This document shows positions 46,804-55,987 of a stretch of 64,000 bases of DNA, piece by piece. The notes beneath the pieces are model-generated. The model was not told the origin of the DNA. It worked only from the letters and a program-made list of their open reading frames with translations, and searched no databases. Both the position numbers and the translations under genes were made by a program. Origin of the DNA: JBMYYR01 sp965243605 (GTDB lineage Bacteria; Bacteroidota; Bacteroidia; Flavobacteriales; CAJXXR01); assembly GCA_965243605.1 (NCBI GenBank), contig CBDEVQ010000100.1, positions 62,001-126,000 of the forward strand, read 5' to 3'. The first letter of the stretch is position 1. Each line of letters starts with the position of its first letter.

Positions 46804-49800
46804 TTATTTCTTTACAATTTTCTTAGTCAGTTTTTGTCCGTTAGAAATGTAATTTACATAATATAAACCGCATGATAAATGTTTAACATCTACTGCTAAA
46901 TTGGTTTGATTACCAGTAGCAATCGTAAAGTAGTTTTTACCTAATAGATCTGTAATTGTAATTTTAGCATTTGCATTTTGGTTATTTATGTTGATGGTAA
47001 GTACATCTGATACAGGGTTAGGAGACATGCTAATATCCATTGAATTTAGTTCATTTAAACCTATTCCTGTAGATGTTTCACAATTTGATAATAAAATACA
47101 ACCGTCTTTGGTAATTTCTACAGCATAATTCCCATTTTGAGAAGGTTCAAATGTACTAGATGTTGCTCCTGGTATGGGTTCATTATTATTATCACAATCT
47201 ACCCACTGATAAGAGACCCCTGTTTGGGATTGTGCAGAATAAACACCATTGTAATAAGAAATAATGCTGTTCACAAATATGGCGGTTAACTCTAAATTAA
47301 CAATAGAGTCGCAACCTAATGAATTGACTAATATAATTTCGTATTCTCCAGTAGAAGTGAATAATTCACCTCCAACTTCATAATCATCTCCAACACATAT
47401 TTCTATATCTAAATTTGTAGGCGATGAATTATCTAACACAGTAAGGTTAGTATATACAATTGAATCAAAACCACAAATACTAGACAATGTATCGGTGAAC
47501 TCTCCTGTTGTTTCATAAAAATTTCCACCAACATTATAACAGTTTGAAGAGCATATAGTATCTGTTAAATTCGTCTCATACGATTCTATCACGTTTAAAT
47601 TAAGTTGAATAATAGAATCTAGTCCACATTGGTTTGTTAAGCTTTGCTGATAATTTCCTGTCGTGTGATAATACGTTCCTCCAAAATTGATACTATCTCC
47701 AAAACAAATAGACTTGTTAAAAGAAATTGTGTCTGAGCTAATCACATCTAAATCAATAATGAATAAACTGTCTCCACCAAATATTGTGGTTAATGTATCT
47801 GTATATTCACCAGATACTGAATATATATTGCCAACAGGGCTTGTATAAGACGTACAAACTTCAGTTTTAATATGGTCTTGTGTATTGAAGTTATTATGCG
47901 AAATATAAATCTGATCATCTTCAAATCCAGAAATTACAATATCCATATCTTGGTCTTGATTAACATCTAGAGGAATAATACGTAGAGGTGCATCTATTGT
48001 ATTATCAATTATATTAGCAGTTGAAAAGGTATTTGACCCTAAATTTTCTAACCAATACACTTCATCTGCTAGTCCATCAGAAAATGCAATATCCAATAGT
48101 AAATCATTATTATAATCAGCAACAGCTAGAGAAGTATATCCAAACCCTTGATTAATAATTACTGGGGAAGCGAATGATCCAGAACCATTGTTAATGTATA
48201 ATTTAAGTTCTTCATGAAATAATGAACCCGTAATAATATCCGTGTCTCCATCTGAATCAATATCTAATATATCAAAAACAGTAACCAAGGTATCTGTAGT
48301 AGAAATTGTATGTAATGTAAAGGTTTCATTCCCATTGTTTTTATACCACGATAAAGAATTGTCATCGCTTGTAATAAATAGGATATCAGGGTAGGCATCA
48401 TTATCAATTTTGGTTACCTTAATAGATTGAGGACCATCTGCATTGCTTGTTAATACAATTTGATTACCGAAAGCACCTAAATTATTTTTATACCAGGCTA
48501 TTTTTCCATCTTCATAAGAACAAGAAACCAAATCTGGATATCCATCTAAATTAAAGTCTCCAGCATCTAAACCGGTAACATCATCTACATTACTCGTAAT
48601 AAAATTAGGAATATTAAATGTCCCATTTGGTAATTGTTTCGTAAATTCTATTGTTTGCCCATTCCAAGAATTTTGTTCAGTATAGGCAACATCAATAAGA
48701 CCATCGTTTGTAAAATCTTCAGCCACAATATTCCTAACTTCTACAGTACTAAACCTTACTAATTTTTTACCACCTAGATATTTACCACCTTCATTTGGAA
48801 ACCAGACAATATCATTATCGTTAAAATCAGAAACTATTAAATCTATATCACCATCATTATCAACATCTGCAGTATCCAATGCAAATGGTGAATTTGTGTG
48901 TTCACCATCCATTAATACTTGTTCAATGTATTCATCATTTTCAGTTGAAGTAAAAACAGAAACATCGGCATTATTACTTCTTGCAACAAAATCTTTTTTC
49001 CCATCATTATTTAAATCCGAAGCCTTTAACTGTTCTGAATAGGAGATGACCGTTGGAACAGAATGTGGAGTAAATTCAAGGCATTCAATATTTTCATGCC
49101 ATCGTAAAACATTCCCGGTATTGCTTGTTGATAATATATCGATATCTCCATCAGAATCCATATCGATGTGACTAATTATACCATTTATATTAGGGTCCGT
49201 ACTGATTATTACACGATCTTCAACGGTACCATCGGCATTATTAATAAAGTAAGCCAATTCAGACGATCCATTTGAGTAGGATTTACAGACAATGTCTTCT
49301 ATTCCATTACCATCAATGTCAAACATATCAACATTGGTTATTGGATCAAAGGAAAAATTATCATTTATTTCATCAGACAAAAGCACTTGTGAAGCAAAAC
49401 TAGTACCTCCATTATTTTTAAACCAGTATATATTACCTAGATCAGACGAAATAATATCCTTAAGTCCATCGTTGTCTAAATCTCCAAAAATGAAGTTATG
49501 GTCATCATTTGTTGAAAGAGACTTATTAACATAAGTAAATTCACCTTCACCATCATTATATCCAATTTTTATATTATTTCCTGAAACAAAGGCTATATCT
49601 AAATTGCCATCATTGTCTATATCTGTAACTTCAAGATCTTTCGGAGAGGAAACGTAATTAAATTCAATAGTATAATCCGTAGATTGGAAGATTCCATTTC
49701 CGCTGTTATTAAACCAACCTGCTTTGTTTTGTCCTGTAGAAATGGCATAAATATCTAAATCACCATCGTTATCAATATCAATAAACTTACAATACGTTTC

Positions 49801-50064
49801 GGCAATATGGTCTATAAGTGTATAATCATCATAATGGCCTTCTCCATCATTCAAATAGATTAATATACCATTATCGGTACCACTAATCATAATATCCGTA
49901 TGGCCATCAAGGTTAATATCTCCTAAGCTAATATTTGAAGGATGTCCTTGAAAATCGTTAACATTTTGAACAGGCTGAAAATGCTGAGCAAATAAACTAT
50001 TGGCTGAAAATAGCATGCAAAGGGTTATTCGTATTACACTTTTTTTAATCATAATTATGGTCAT
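46804..50064 (-). CDS. large FG-GAP/VCBS repeat protein with T9SS sorting domain
   Basis: A 1086-residue secreted protein with a signal peptide ending LFAQ. About 13-15 FG-GAP/VCBS repeats (pattern DIDNDGDLDI, DFNLDGYPDLVSC, WYKNNG) fill residues 30-730 and imply calcium-binding beta-propellers. Four repeats of about 45 residues follow (CFGDSINFGGTYYHTTGNY...CGLDSIIQLNL and relatives, about 735-935). The C-terminal T9SS type A signal (MSPNPVSDVLTI ... GLYYVNYISNGQKLTKKIVKK) targets the cell surface. It is probably an adhesin or surface structural protein. The true start may be the Met at 50052 (MIKKSV). It lies opposite to the regulon genes around it. Confidence 0.9.
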   Translation of the reverse strand: MTIIMIKKSVIRITLCMLFSANSLFAQHFQPVQNVNDFQGHPSNISLGDINLDGHTDIMISGTDNGILIYLNDGEGHYDDYTLIDHIAETYCKFIDIDNDGDLDIYAISTGQNKAGWFNNSGNGIFQSTDYTIEFNYVSSPKDLEVTDIDNDGNLDIAFVSGNNIKIGYNDGEGEFTYVNKSLSTNDDHNFIFGDLDNDGLKDIISSDLGNIYWFKNNGGTSFASQVLLSDEINDNFSFDPITNVDMFDIDGNGIEDIVCKSYSNGSSELAYFINNADGTVEDRVIISTDPNINGIISHIDMDSDGDIDILSTSNTGNVLRWHENIECLEFTPHSVPTVISYSEQLKASDLNNDGKKDFVARSNNADVSVFTSTENDEYIEQVLMDGEHTNSPFALDTADVDNDGDIDLIVSDFNDNDIVWFPNEGGKYLGGKKLVRFSTVEVRNIVAEDFTNDGLIDVAYTEQNSWNGQTIEFTKQLPNGTFNIPNFITSNVDDVTGLDAGDFNLDGYPDLVSCSYEDGKIAWYKNNLGAFGNQIVLTSNADGPQSIKVTKIDNDAYPDILFITSDDNSLSWYKNNGNETFTLHTISTTDTLVTVFDILDIDSDGDTDIITGSLFHEELKLYINNGSGSFASPVIINQGFGYTSLAVADYNNDLLLDIAFSDGLADEVYWLENLGSNTFSTANIIDNTIDAPLRIIPLDVNQDQDMDIVISGFEDDQIYISHNNFNTQDHIKTEVCTSYTSPVGNIYSVSGEYTDTLTTIFGGDSLFIIDLDVISSDTISFNKSICFGDSINFGGTYYHTTGNYQQSLTNQCGLDSIIQLNLNVIESYETNLTDTICSSNCYNVGGNFYETTGEFTDTLSSICGFDSIVYTNLTVLDNSSPTNLDIEICVGDDYEVGGELFTSTGEYEIILVNSLGCDSIVNLELTAIFVNSIISYYNGVYSAQSQTGVSYQWVDCDNNNEPIPGATSSTFEPSQNGNYAVEITKDGCILLSNCETSTGIGLNELNSMDISMSPNPVSDVLTININNQNANAKITITDLLGKNYFTIATGNQTNLAVDVKHLSCGLYYVNYISNGQKLTKKIVKK

Positions 50065-50334
50065 TAACTTCTTTAAAAACTATTCAGATATTCTAATGAT
50101 ACAAACTGAAACATAAATTAGAAATATTGAAAATCAAGTAAATCGGACTAATTTTATTACTATGAAAACAAAAATAGGTAATTTTTATGAAGTGGAAATA
50201 TTTTGATTTTACAATAAAGGTTATTATTAAATAAATGCTTGTAATTTAAATGTCAATTGGCTTGTATTGGCTTCTTTTTTCATGCAAATTACTTATGTGG
50301 AATACCAATGAATACAATCTAGTTTCATTCTTTG

Positions 50335-50365
50335 TTTGCAAAAAGAAAAAAATAGTATAGTTTTA
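50335..50365 (+). promoter_or_regulatory. promoter before the 50510 operon
   Basis: TTTG (50335-50338), a 19-bp spacer, then TAGTTTTA (50358-50365), one base from TAnnTTTG. Operator E begins at the next base. Confidence 0.65.
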
Positions 50366-50381
50366 CCGAATATTTATTCGA
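50366..50381. promoter_or_regulatory. TetR operator site E
   Basis: CCGAATATTTATTCGA, one mismatch from the shared dyad, directly abutting the -7 box. Sites A and C have the same geometry. Confidence 0.72.
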
Positions 50382-50509
50382 TTAATAATATCTAACGAAT
50401 TAATCCATTAAATATGCTTACCCTAAAACAGATAAAAGAATTTTATGCACTAGGGTATTTTAACAGATTAGAACCAACATTATAACGGTTTCCATTAAAG
50501 CTTAGATTT

Positions 50510-51562
50510 ATGAGGAAAAGTAGAAATATAGGATTGATTGTAAAAAAGAAGTATTTAACTGTGCTTTTTATATGCTTTTGTCAATCTATCACTTTTGCTC
50601 AAAAAGCGGCAATTCAGGATAGTACGCAAATAAACCGAAACTCTACGAGTATAAAAGGGATTGCTGGTTCTATTGTGCCGGGTATATTATTACATGGCTC
50701 GGGGCATTATATTATGGGCGAGAAAGAAACGGGTAAAAAGCTCTTGAAAATTCAAGGGGTTTCTTTATTAACAGGAGCAGGTTCACTTGTAGCTCTTTCA
50801 TTATTAGGTAATGCCGATGAAACTTCAGGTATATTGATTCCGATGACCATGTTTGGGTTTGGTACTTTTGCAGCCACTTGGCTGTTTGATATTATTGGAA
50901 CAACAGGTTTATCGAATCACTTATCAACAGAAGAACATCCTTATAAACAGAGTTTTGTAAATCTATCATACCATAAACAGGATAATAACCAAAGTCCTTA
51001 TTATAATTTTTATGGAAGTCGAATTCAATATGGTAATAATGAATTTTTCGCACAGCTATATGCTGAAGTTGAAGAATCTTCAGATTATCAAGAGTTTGCC
51101 TTTAAAGGGGGGTATAATATCATGGAAAAGGAATTTACAAACCTCTATATTATTCCAGAGGCTAAATACAGATATTCTAGTGAAGGGTTTGATATCTCTC
51201 AATGGGATTTACAACTGGAAATGGATATAAACTTGTCTAAAATATCACATACTTTAAAAAACGTGTATTTTGTTAACACCATAGGTTATGGAAGGAGTAC
51301 GTTTGATTTCGGAAGAAGTGGATCTAATTATTCCGATAACTTAATGATTGTTAGTCAGGGACTTCGTTTTCATGTTAATAATATTTTAGATGTTAGTACA
51401 AAATATATTAGGCGTGAAGATGGCTTTATTGCAGGTCGAAATTGGATGCTAACCCATTTTGAGCACTCGTTTAGATTAAAATTTAAGGACCTTTTTACCG
51501 AATTTCAATTCACACATGGTCAAGGTTTTCGTTCATCTATTAATATTGGAATTAAATTATGA
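50510..51562 (+). CDS. outer membrane-type protein of unknown function
   Basis: A 350-residue protein with a late signal peptide (YLTVLFICFCQSITFAQ, cut at about residue 31). Next is a Gly-rich hydrophobic segment (SIVPGILLHGSGHYIMGEKETGKKLL ... FGTFAATWLFDII, about 50-120). The C-terminal 200 residues alternate as beta strands with many Tyr/Phe, ending in a likely barrel strand (SSINIGIKL). I infer an outer membrane barrel fused to a small membrane region; the family is not recognised. Its stop overlaps the next start by 4 nt (ATGA). Promoter and operator E lie upstream. Confidence 0.6.
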   Translation: MRKSRNIGLIVKKKYLTVLFICFCQSITFAQKAAIQDSTQINRNSTSIKGIAGSIVPGILLHGSGHYIMGEKETGKKLLKIQGVSLLTGAGSLVALSLLGNADETSGILIPMTMFGFGTFAATWLFDIIGTTGLSNHLSTEEHPYKQSFVNLSYHKQDNNQSPYYNFYGSRIQYGNNEFFAQLYAEVEESSDYQEFAFKGGYNIMEKEFTNLYIIPEAKYRYSSEGFDISQWDLQLEMDINLSKISHTLKNVYFVNTIGYGRSTFDFGRSGSNYSDNLMIVSQGLRFHVNNILDVSTKYIRREDGFIAGRNWMLTHFEHSFRLKFKDLFTEFQFTHGQGFRSSINIGIKL

Positions 51563-52629
51563 AAAACATAACAATATTAGCCCTATTATTCATTTTGTGT
51601 TCATGTATTAAACATCAAGGTGAAGAAAGATTTAAAGCCGTTATTGGTAAAATAACATATGAAAATATCGATATTTCAATCGACCATGGAACTTTTGAAA
51701 TATTAGGAGACAAAATCATTTCTAATGTTCAAGTTCCAAACCCTATACTTGAGATTAAGTCCAGTAATAATGATACGATAAGGCTTAATTTTACTTTAAA
51801 GAATATGAGACATGGTATATTGCCAACAGTGTCACCAGAAAGAGGAAGTTTACTCATCGGAGAACAACCTAAAAGTGTAGAATACAGTCTTTTAATTTTG
51901 CCAAATGAGGAAGTTACAATTGAGTTAACAAATTTTGAGCAGAAGGACAGTTACAAGTTTGGAGTTGTTGGGGATATACAAACAGAATGGGAGCCTGGAG
52001 AAGAAATTGCAGAGTCTATTAAAGACAAAGATCTTGACTTTTTTATTCATTTAGGAGATATTGTAAATCTGGGTGATGAAAGCGAATATTTAGAAGCACT
52101 AGAATTAATGGATAAATTTACAGTTCCGGTTTATCACATTGTTGGAAATCATGATGTAAGTTCTTTAGGTGATGGTTTTAAATTATATAAGGAATATTTT
52201 GGGAAAACAACTTATAGTTTTTCTTACAATTCGGATTTGTTTGTTGTGCTTGATGCTGCAGACCAAGGTATTGTTCGCGATGTTTTTAATTTTGCACAAA
52301 ATACATTAGAGAATCAACCCGGTGAAAATAAGTTTGTATTTCAACATGTACCTCCATTTGACCCTTCAGGAATCCGAAACAATAGTTTTAGTTCCGATTT
52401 TGAAGCTGCTCGTTATATGAATATGATGATTGACAATGATGTGGATATTGTGTTTTCAGGGCATATTCATTCTTATAACGATTTTAACATTTCTGGCGTA
52501 AGAAATATTATTGCAGGAATGGGGGGAGGAATACCTGAAAAGTTAGATGATGTAGGTTATGGTTACTTAATATTCCACAGAAACGAGTCTGACTTTACTA
52601 TAGAAAGAATAGATTTAGAACATGAATAA
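51559..52629 (+). CDS. calcineurin-like metallophosphoesterase lipoprotein
   Basis: A 356-residue protein with lipoprotein signal ITILALLFILCSC. A beta-sandwich domain (about 20-130) is followed by a phosphoesterase domain. Its metal motifs are complete: GVVGDIQTEW, FFIHLGDIVNLGD, YHIVGNHDV, FQHVPPFDPSG and FSGHIHSYND. It probably cleaves a phosphomonoester or diester at the periplasmic or surface side. It is translationally coupled to the preceding outer membrane protein gene and so falls under operator E. Confidence 0.88.
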   Translation: MKNITILALLFILCSCIKHQGEERFKAVIGKITYENIDISIDHGTFEILGDKIISNVQVPNPILEIKSSNNDTIRLNFTLKNMRHGILPTVSPERGSLLIGEQPKSVEYSLLILPNEEVTIELTNFEQKDSYKFGVVGDIQTEWEPGEEIAESIKDKDLDFFIHLGDIVNLGDESEYLEALELMDKFTVPVYHIVGNHDVSSLGDGFKLYKEYFGKTTYSFSYNSDLFVVLDAADQGIVRDVFNFAQNTLENQPGENKFVFQHVPPFDPSGIRNNSFSSDFEAARYMNMMIDNDVDIVFSGHIHSYNDFNISGVRNIIAGMGGGIPEKLDDVGYGYLIFHRNESDFTIERIDLEHE

Positions 52630-52649
52630 ATAATACAAATCCCTATAAA

Positions 52650-52687
52650 CCAAAAAAAGCATACTAGCAATAGTATGCTTTTTTTGG
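52650..52687 (+). terminator. Rho-independent terminator after the phosphoesterase gene
   Basis: A perfect stem CCAAAAAAAGCATACTA / TAGTATGCTTTTTTTGG with a GCAA loop. Confidence 0.92.
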
Positions 52688-52864
52688 TTGTAGATTTTAG
52701 TGTTATTGTTTGTTTAGAATTGTATTGTTGATGGTAATATGGAATAGTAAATAGTTATTGGCAACTAAGAGATTTGTTAATTTAAAGTTGAAAATTCTAT
52801 ATTTGCGATGGGTTAATAACGGTTTAATCTATATGTATATTCACAATTAAAATTTAGTTTACGT

Positions 52865-53110
52865 ATGAAAAAAATATTTCAAATTCTCTTAATTATTCTT
52901 GTAAGTCAGGTGGCGTTAGCTCAGAATAAAAAAGGTGTTGTATACTTGAATGATGGCTCTCAATTTAAGGGACTTGTAAAATTGACCAAGGGAAATAAGG
53001 TGAAATATAGATTAAATAAAGGAAGCGAGAAACTAATCTTTAACAAATACAAAGTTGATCGTGTTGTATTCTTTAAAGAAGATGGGGAATTAGAAGAATT
53101 TGCTTTTTGA
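52865..53110 (+). CDS. secreted protein, N-terminal part (split by in-frame TGA)
   Basis: 81 codons: signal peptide KIFQILLIILVSQVALAQ, then NKKGVVYLNDGSQFKGLVKLTKGNKVKYRLNKGSEKLIFNKYKVDRVVFF. This resembles the N-terminal half of flavobacterial secreted proteins of about 200 residues. The frame stops at TGA (53108-53110). The next frame (53147-53464) is in the same phase with no other stop between them, so a single nonsense codon probably splits one gene of about 199 codons. Confidence 0.6.
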   Translation: MKKIFQILLIILVSQVALAQNKKGVVYLNDGSQFKGLVKLTKGNKVKYRLNKGSEKLIFNKYKVDRVVFFKEDGELEEFAF

Positions 53111-53146
53111 CAAATTGAAGGTTTATCCAATTATTCTATAAGAGTT

Positions 53147-53464
53147 ATGAAAATCATAACCAAAGGAAAGATGATGCTGTATAAAGTGGTTACCGAAGGG
53201 ACTCACCATTATGGAGGAGGTTTACCAGGTCAAGCACCTATGATGAGTACGCCATATTCTATTAGTAATTATTATGTAGGAAAAGAAGATTCTAAATTGG
53301 TTACTAGGATAACCTCTAAAGGTACTTTATTTGAAAAGAATTTTAAAAAAGCAGCAATGAATTACTTTAAGGATTGTCCAGCCCTTGTTAAATTGATAGA
53401 AAATAAAACCTACCAAAAAAGAGATTTAGAAGAAATTGTGAAATACTATAATGAGAAATGTTAA
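53147..53464 (+). CDS. C-terminal part of the split secreted protein
   Basis: 105 codons beginning MKIITKGKMMLYKVVTEGTHHYGGG, without a signal peptide of its own. The segment GKMMLYKVV and the end YFKDCPALVKLIENKTYQKRDLEEIVKYYNEKC fit the second half of the same secreted family. It is in phase with the upstream frame across a TGA. If translated alone it would stay in the cytoplasm, so the pair is probably a recent pseudogene or a readthrough case. Confidence 0.55.
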   Translation: MKIITKGKMMLYKVVTEGTHHYGGGLPGQAPMMSTPYSISNYYVGKEDSKLVTRITSKGTLFEKNFKKAAMNYFKDCPALVKLIENKTYQKRDLEEIVKYYNEKC

Positions 53465-53507
53465 TAGTATATTGTAGGTGTTATTATTCATATAAATTTT
53501 ATTAAAT

Positions 53508-54059
53508 ATGAACAGTTATTTAGAAAGTGTAAGAAAACAGTTTGAGTATTATAAAATGCTTGGAGAGAAAACGTTTGATCAGATACCCGAAGAAAAATTG
53601 TTTTGGCAATTGAATGAAGAAAGCAACAGCATTTCAATGATTGTAAAACATCTCAACGGAAATATGCTTTCTCGATGGACTGATTTTTTAACGACTGACG
53701 GAGAAAAAGAATGGAGAAAACGAGATGAAGAATTCGATAACGATATAAAGACTAAAAAAGAATTAGTATCTAAGTGGAATGAAGGCTGGGAATGTTTGTT
53801 CAATGCAATAGATTCTTTAACTGAAAAAGATCTTGAGAAAGAAGTTTACATTCGAAATATGGGACATTCAGTATCTGAAGCAATACATAGGCAATTAGCG
53901 CATTATCCTTATCATATTGGACAAATTGTATTTATTGGAAAAATAATTCAAAACGAAAATTGGGAGTCACTTTCTATACCAAAAGGGAAATCAAAAGCTT
54001 ATAATAAAGAAAAGTTCTCTAAGCCAAAAAGGAAAGAACATTTTACAAACGATTTATAA
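53508..54059 (+). CDS. DinB-superfamily protein (DUF1572-like)
   Basis: A 183-residue four-helix protein. It begins YLESVRKQFEYYKMLGEKTFDQIPEEKLFWQLNEESNSISMIVKHLNGNMLSRWTDFL, with a His in the helix-2 position (VKHLNGN) and HRQLAHYPYHIGQIVFIGK later. These give the three metal-binding His of the DinB/YfiT fold. DUF1572 members are cytoplasmic and may be metal-dependent thiol S-transferases; the substrate is unknown. It stands alone on its strand. Confidence 0.83.
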   Translation: MNSYLESVRKQFEYYKMLGEKTFDQIPEEKLFWQLNEESNSISMIVKHLNGNMLSRWTDFLTTDGEKEWRKRDEEFDNDIKTKKELVSKWNEGWECLFNAIDSLTEKDLEKEVYIRNMGHSVSEAIHRQLAHYPYHIGQIVFIGKIIQNENWESLSIPKGKSKAYNKEKFSKPKRKEHFTNDL

Positions 54060-54309
54060 ACAGAGACAAAAGTTAATCACCCGTATTAGATTGTGGATTT
54101 TGATAAAACATCAAAAGAGAAAAAGTGATATTTATGGGAGTAATACTCTTATTATTAGGTGTTAATGTTTTATTGTTCTTGTTGGTTGTTACTCTAGGAC
54201 ACCAATTATTTTAAATTTATTTTATTTATAATAGATATTCCAATTTTAATTCAACAGTATTAAGATCATAATTATATTTGTTATAAAACAGTCTATTTAT
54301 TAAATTCAC

Positions 54310-54945
54310 ATGATTCAAATATCTAACTATATGCACGAAGGGACAACTGGAGAAAAAAAGATACAAGAGCAGCAAGGTAGTGTTAAGCGCGCTAATCGAT
54401 TTTATGAAAAGCAAATGTTTAACAAGCTAAACGAAAAGATGAAAGCGTTGATTGCAACCCAAGAAATGGTTTTTATCGCGACTTCAGATTCAAAAGGTAA
54501 TTGTGACTGTTCACCTCGATTTGGAGAGGAAGGATTTATTACTGTAATTGATGATCAGACTCTGGCATATCCGGAATATAGAGGAAATGGAGTGTTTGCG
54601 AGTTTAGGGAATATACTTGAGAATCCACATATTGGGATGGTCTTCGTAGACTTCTTAAACTCAACTGTAGGTTTACATGTTAATGGTTCGGCCAATAGCT
54701 ATACAAATTCGGATTTGCCAATAGAGTATGCTTCTGCATTGGAACCTCAATTAAAGAATAGTCATTTGCAGATAGAGCGTTGGGTTATTATACAAATAGA
54801 TGAGGCTTATATACATTGTTCCAAACATGTACCAAAATTATATAAAGCAGATAAAAATATCTCATGGGGAACAGATGATGAAAAAGCAAAATTGACGAAT
54901 CATTTTTTAGAGGTTCATAAACATAAAAAAGTCTACTATTTCTAG
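54310..54945 (+). CDS. pyridoxamine 5'-phosphate oxidase family (flavin-binding) protein
   Basis: A 211-residue split-barrel protein. The core is FNKLNEKMKALIATQEMVFIATSDSKGNCDCSPRFGEEGFITVIDD, then LAYPEYRGNGVFASLGNILENPHIGMVFVDF and LHVNGSA. Near the end, EAYIHCSKHVPKL matches the PNPOx-like family seen in plasmid-type oxidoreductases. It probably binds FMN or F420-like flavin; the substrate is unknown. The last codons lie inside the terminator stem, with the stop codon TAG in its 3' arm. Confidence 0.85.
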   Translation: MIQISNYMHEGTTGEKKIQEQQGSVKRANRFYEKQMFNKLNEKMKALIATQEMVFIATSDSKGNCDCSPRFGEEGFITVIDDQTLAYPEYRGNGVFASLGNILENPHIGMVFVDFLNSTVGLHVNGSANSYTNSDLPIEYASALEPQLKNSHLQIERWVIIQIDEAYIHCSKHVPKLYKADKNISWGTDDEKAKLTNHFLEVHKHKKVYYF

Positions 54946-54957
54946 TAGACTTTTTAT
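54925..54957 (+). terminator. terminator overlapping the gene end
   Basis: Stem AAAAAGTCTACTA / TAGTAGACTTTTT with a TTTC loop. The stop codon of the PNPOx-like gene (54943-54945) is part of the stem. Confidence 0.85.
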
Positions 54958-55039
54958 TTTGTACTCTTTCTAATAATTAAAAATCCAGACATTTTTAGAG
55001 TGTTATTTAATTAAAAAACGTCAAGCTTCTGAATCAAAA

Positions 55040-55085
55040 AAAACTCAATATATAGAATCAAATTGTAAATGAATATTGAGTTTTA
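55040..55085 (-). terminator. terminator of the cold-shock-domain gene
   Basis: Inverted repeat AAAACTCAATAT / ATATTGAGTTTT with a 20-nt loop. On the minus strand it is followed by a T-run, 28 bp beyond the stop codon. Confidence 0.6.
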
Positions 55086-55112
55086 ACAAAAGAAAAGAGT
55101 CTATATTCTAAA

Positions 55113-55550
55113 TTATTTTTTAGAAATAAGCTTAATATTCACAGCAATCCAACCTTTTGGTCCTGATGCGATTTCAAATGTAACCTTATCGTTATCTCTA
55201 ACTTTGTCTACTAAACTATCTTCACTAAAAAAATAGTCATCCTTAGAGCCTTCATGACTTATAAACCCAAATCCTTTATCGGCGTTAAAGAATTTTACAA
55301 GTCCTTCCTTTATATTATCAACTTCAGAATCAATATGCTTTGGAGGACTTAAGTTAATGGTGTTAATATCAACTTCTTCCTTTAAGTTTGAATCTGGAGG
55401 AGTATCCGTTACATTACCATAGATATCCACATAAGCAAACTCACTAGTCGTTTTTTCTTCGCTCTGCCTTAATTTTTTGCGTTCAGCTTTTTCTTCTCGT
55501 TTTTTCTTTTTTAATTTCTCTCTTTGCTTTTTAAAATAGCTATCTGCCAT
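55113..55550 (-). CDS. cold-shock domain protein with basic N-terminal tail
   Basis: A 145-residue protein. Residues 1-30 are highly basic (KKQREKLKKKKREEKAERKKLRQ). A linker follows (YVDIYGNVTDTPPD), then a C-terminal cold-shock domain at about 80-143. The RNP1 motif is KGFGFISHEG and RNP2 is DDYFFSEDSL. It should bind single-stranded RNA or DNA in the cytoplasm; the basic tail is typical of flavobacterial members. It stands alone on the minus strand. A poorly conserved 440 bp lies upstream. Confidence 0.9.
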   Translation of the reverse strand: MADSYFKKQREKLKKKKREEKAERKKLRQSEEKTTSEFAYVDIYGNVTDTPPDSNLKEEVDINTINLSPPKHIDSEVDNIKEGLVKFFNADKGFGFISHEGSKDDYFFSEDSLVDKVRDNDKVTFEIASGPKGWIAVNIKLISKK

Positions 55551-55987
55551 ATAATAGTATGTTTTTTTTAAAGTTTATAAATAATGAATGACCAGTTTAA
55601 AATCAAAAGACAAACATTATTTTTTGATCAAAAAATAGACTGTAAATAGTAACCCGAAATTTATTAATCTCAGATAATAGGTGGGAAAAATCAACTTCTT
55701 AAAGTGAAATTTACGTTACGAAGATACATATATTATATATCAACAAGAGAATACATTAAAAGAATATTAAAGAACAACGATTAAGTGCCTATGTTTTTAA
55801 AAACTTAATTAAGGTATTTTTGTATGATTTTATAGAAGATTCAGTATAATACTGGAGAGTAATTTTTTTGAAATTCTAATACAATTTGTTGATTGTAATT
55901 CATGATATTCGATTTAGTAAATTTGATAAATTTAAAATAAACACTTTTTATATAGGTATTTATGGTTTTTGATTTTTTTATGAATAA
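55551..55987. other. AT-rich stretch without a gene
   Basis: 437 bp of very AT-rich sequence. I see no coding potential, repeat or clear promoter. Remnants of the 5' end of the following gene may begin at its right edge (ATGAATAAA at 55980). Confidence 0.5.

Larger units (their letters stand above)
50065..50509. other. intergenic region with regulated promoter
   Basis: 445 bp between the divergent FG-GAP and outer membrane protein genes. It contains promoter and operator E (50335-50381) and a 23-codon open frame at 50414-50485 (MLTLKQIKEFYALGYFNRLE...), too short to call as a gene with confidence. Confidence 0.55.

Noticed and set aside
50414..50485. 23-codon frame between operator E and the outer membrane protein gene.
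   Set aside because: Too short, no similarity noticed, and no start signal beyond the shared promoter.
54925..54957. TCTACTATTTCTAGTAGA looks a little like a Cas12a direct repeat.
   Set aside because: It is a simple terminator hairpin with T-run at gene ends. There is no array, spacer or cas gene.
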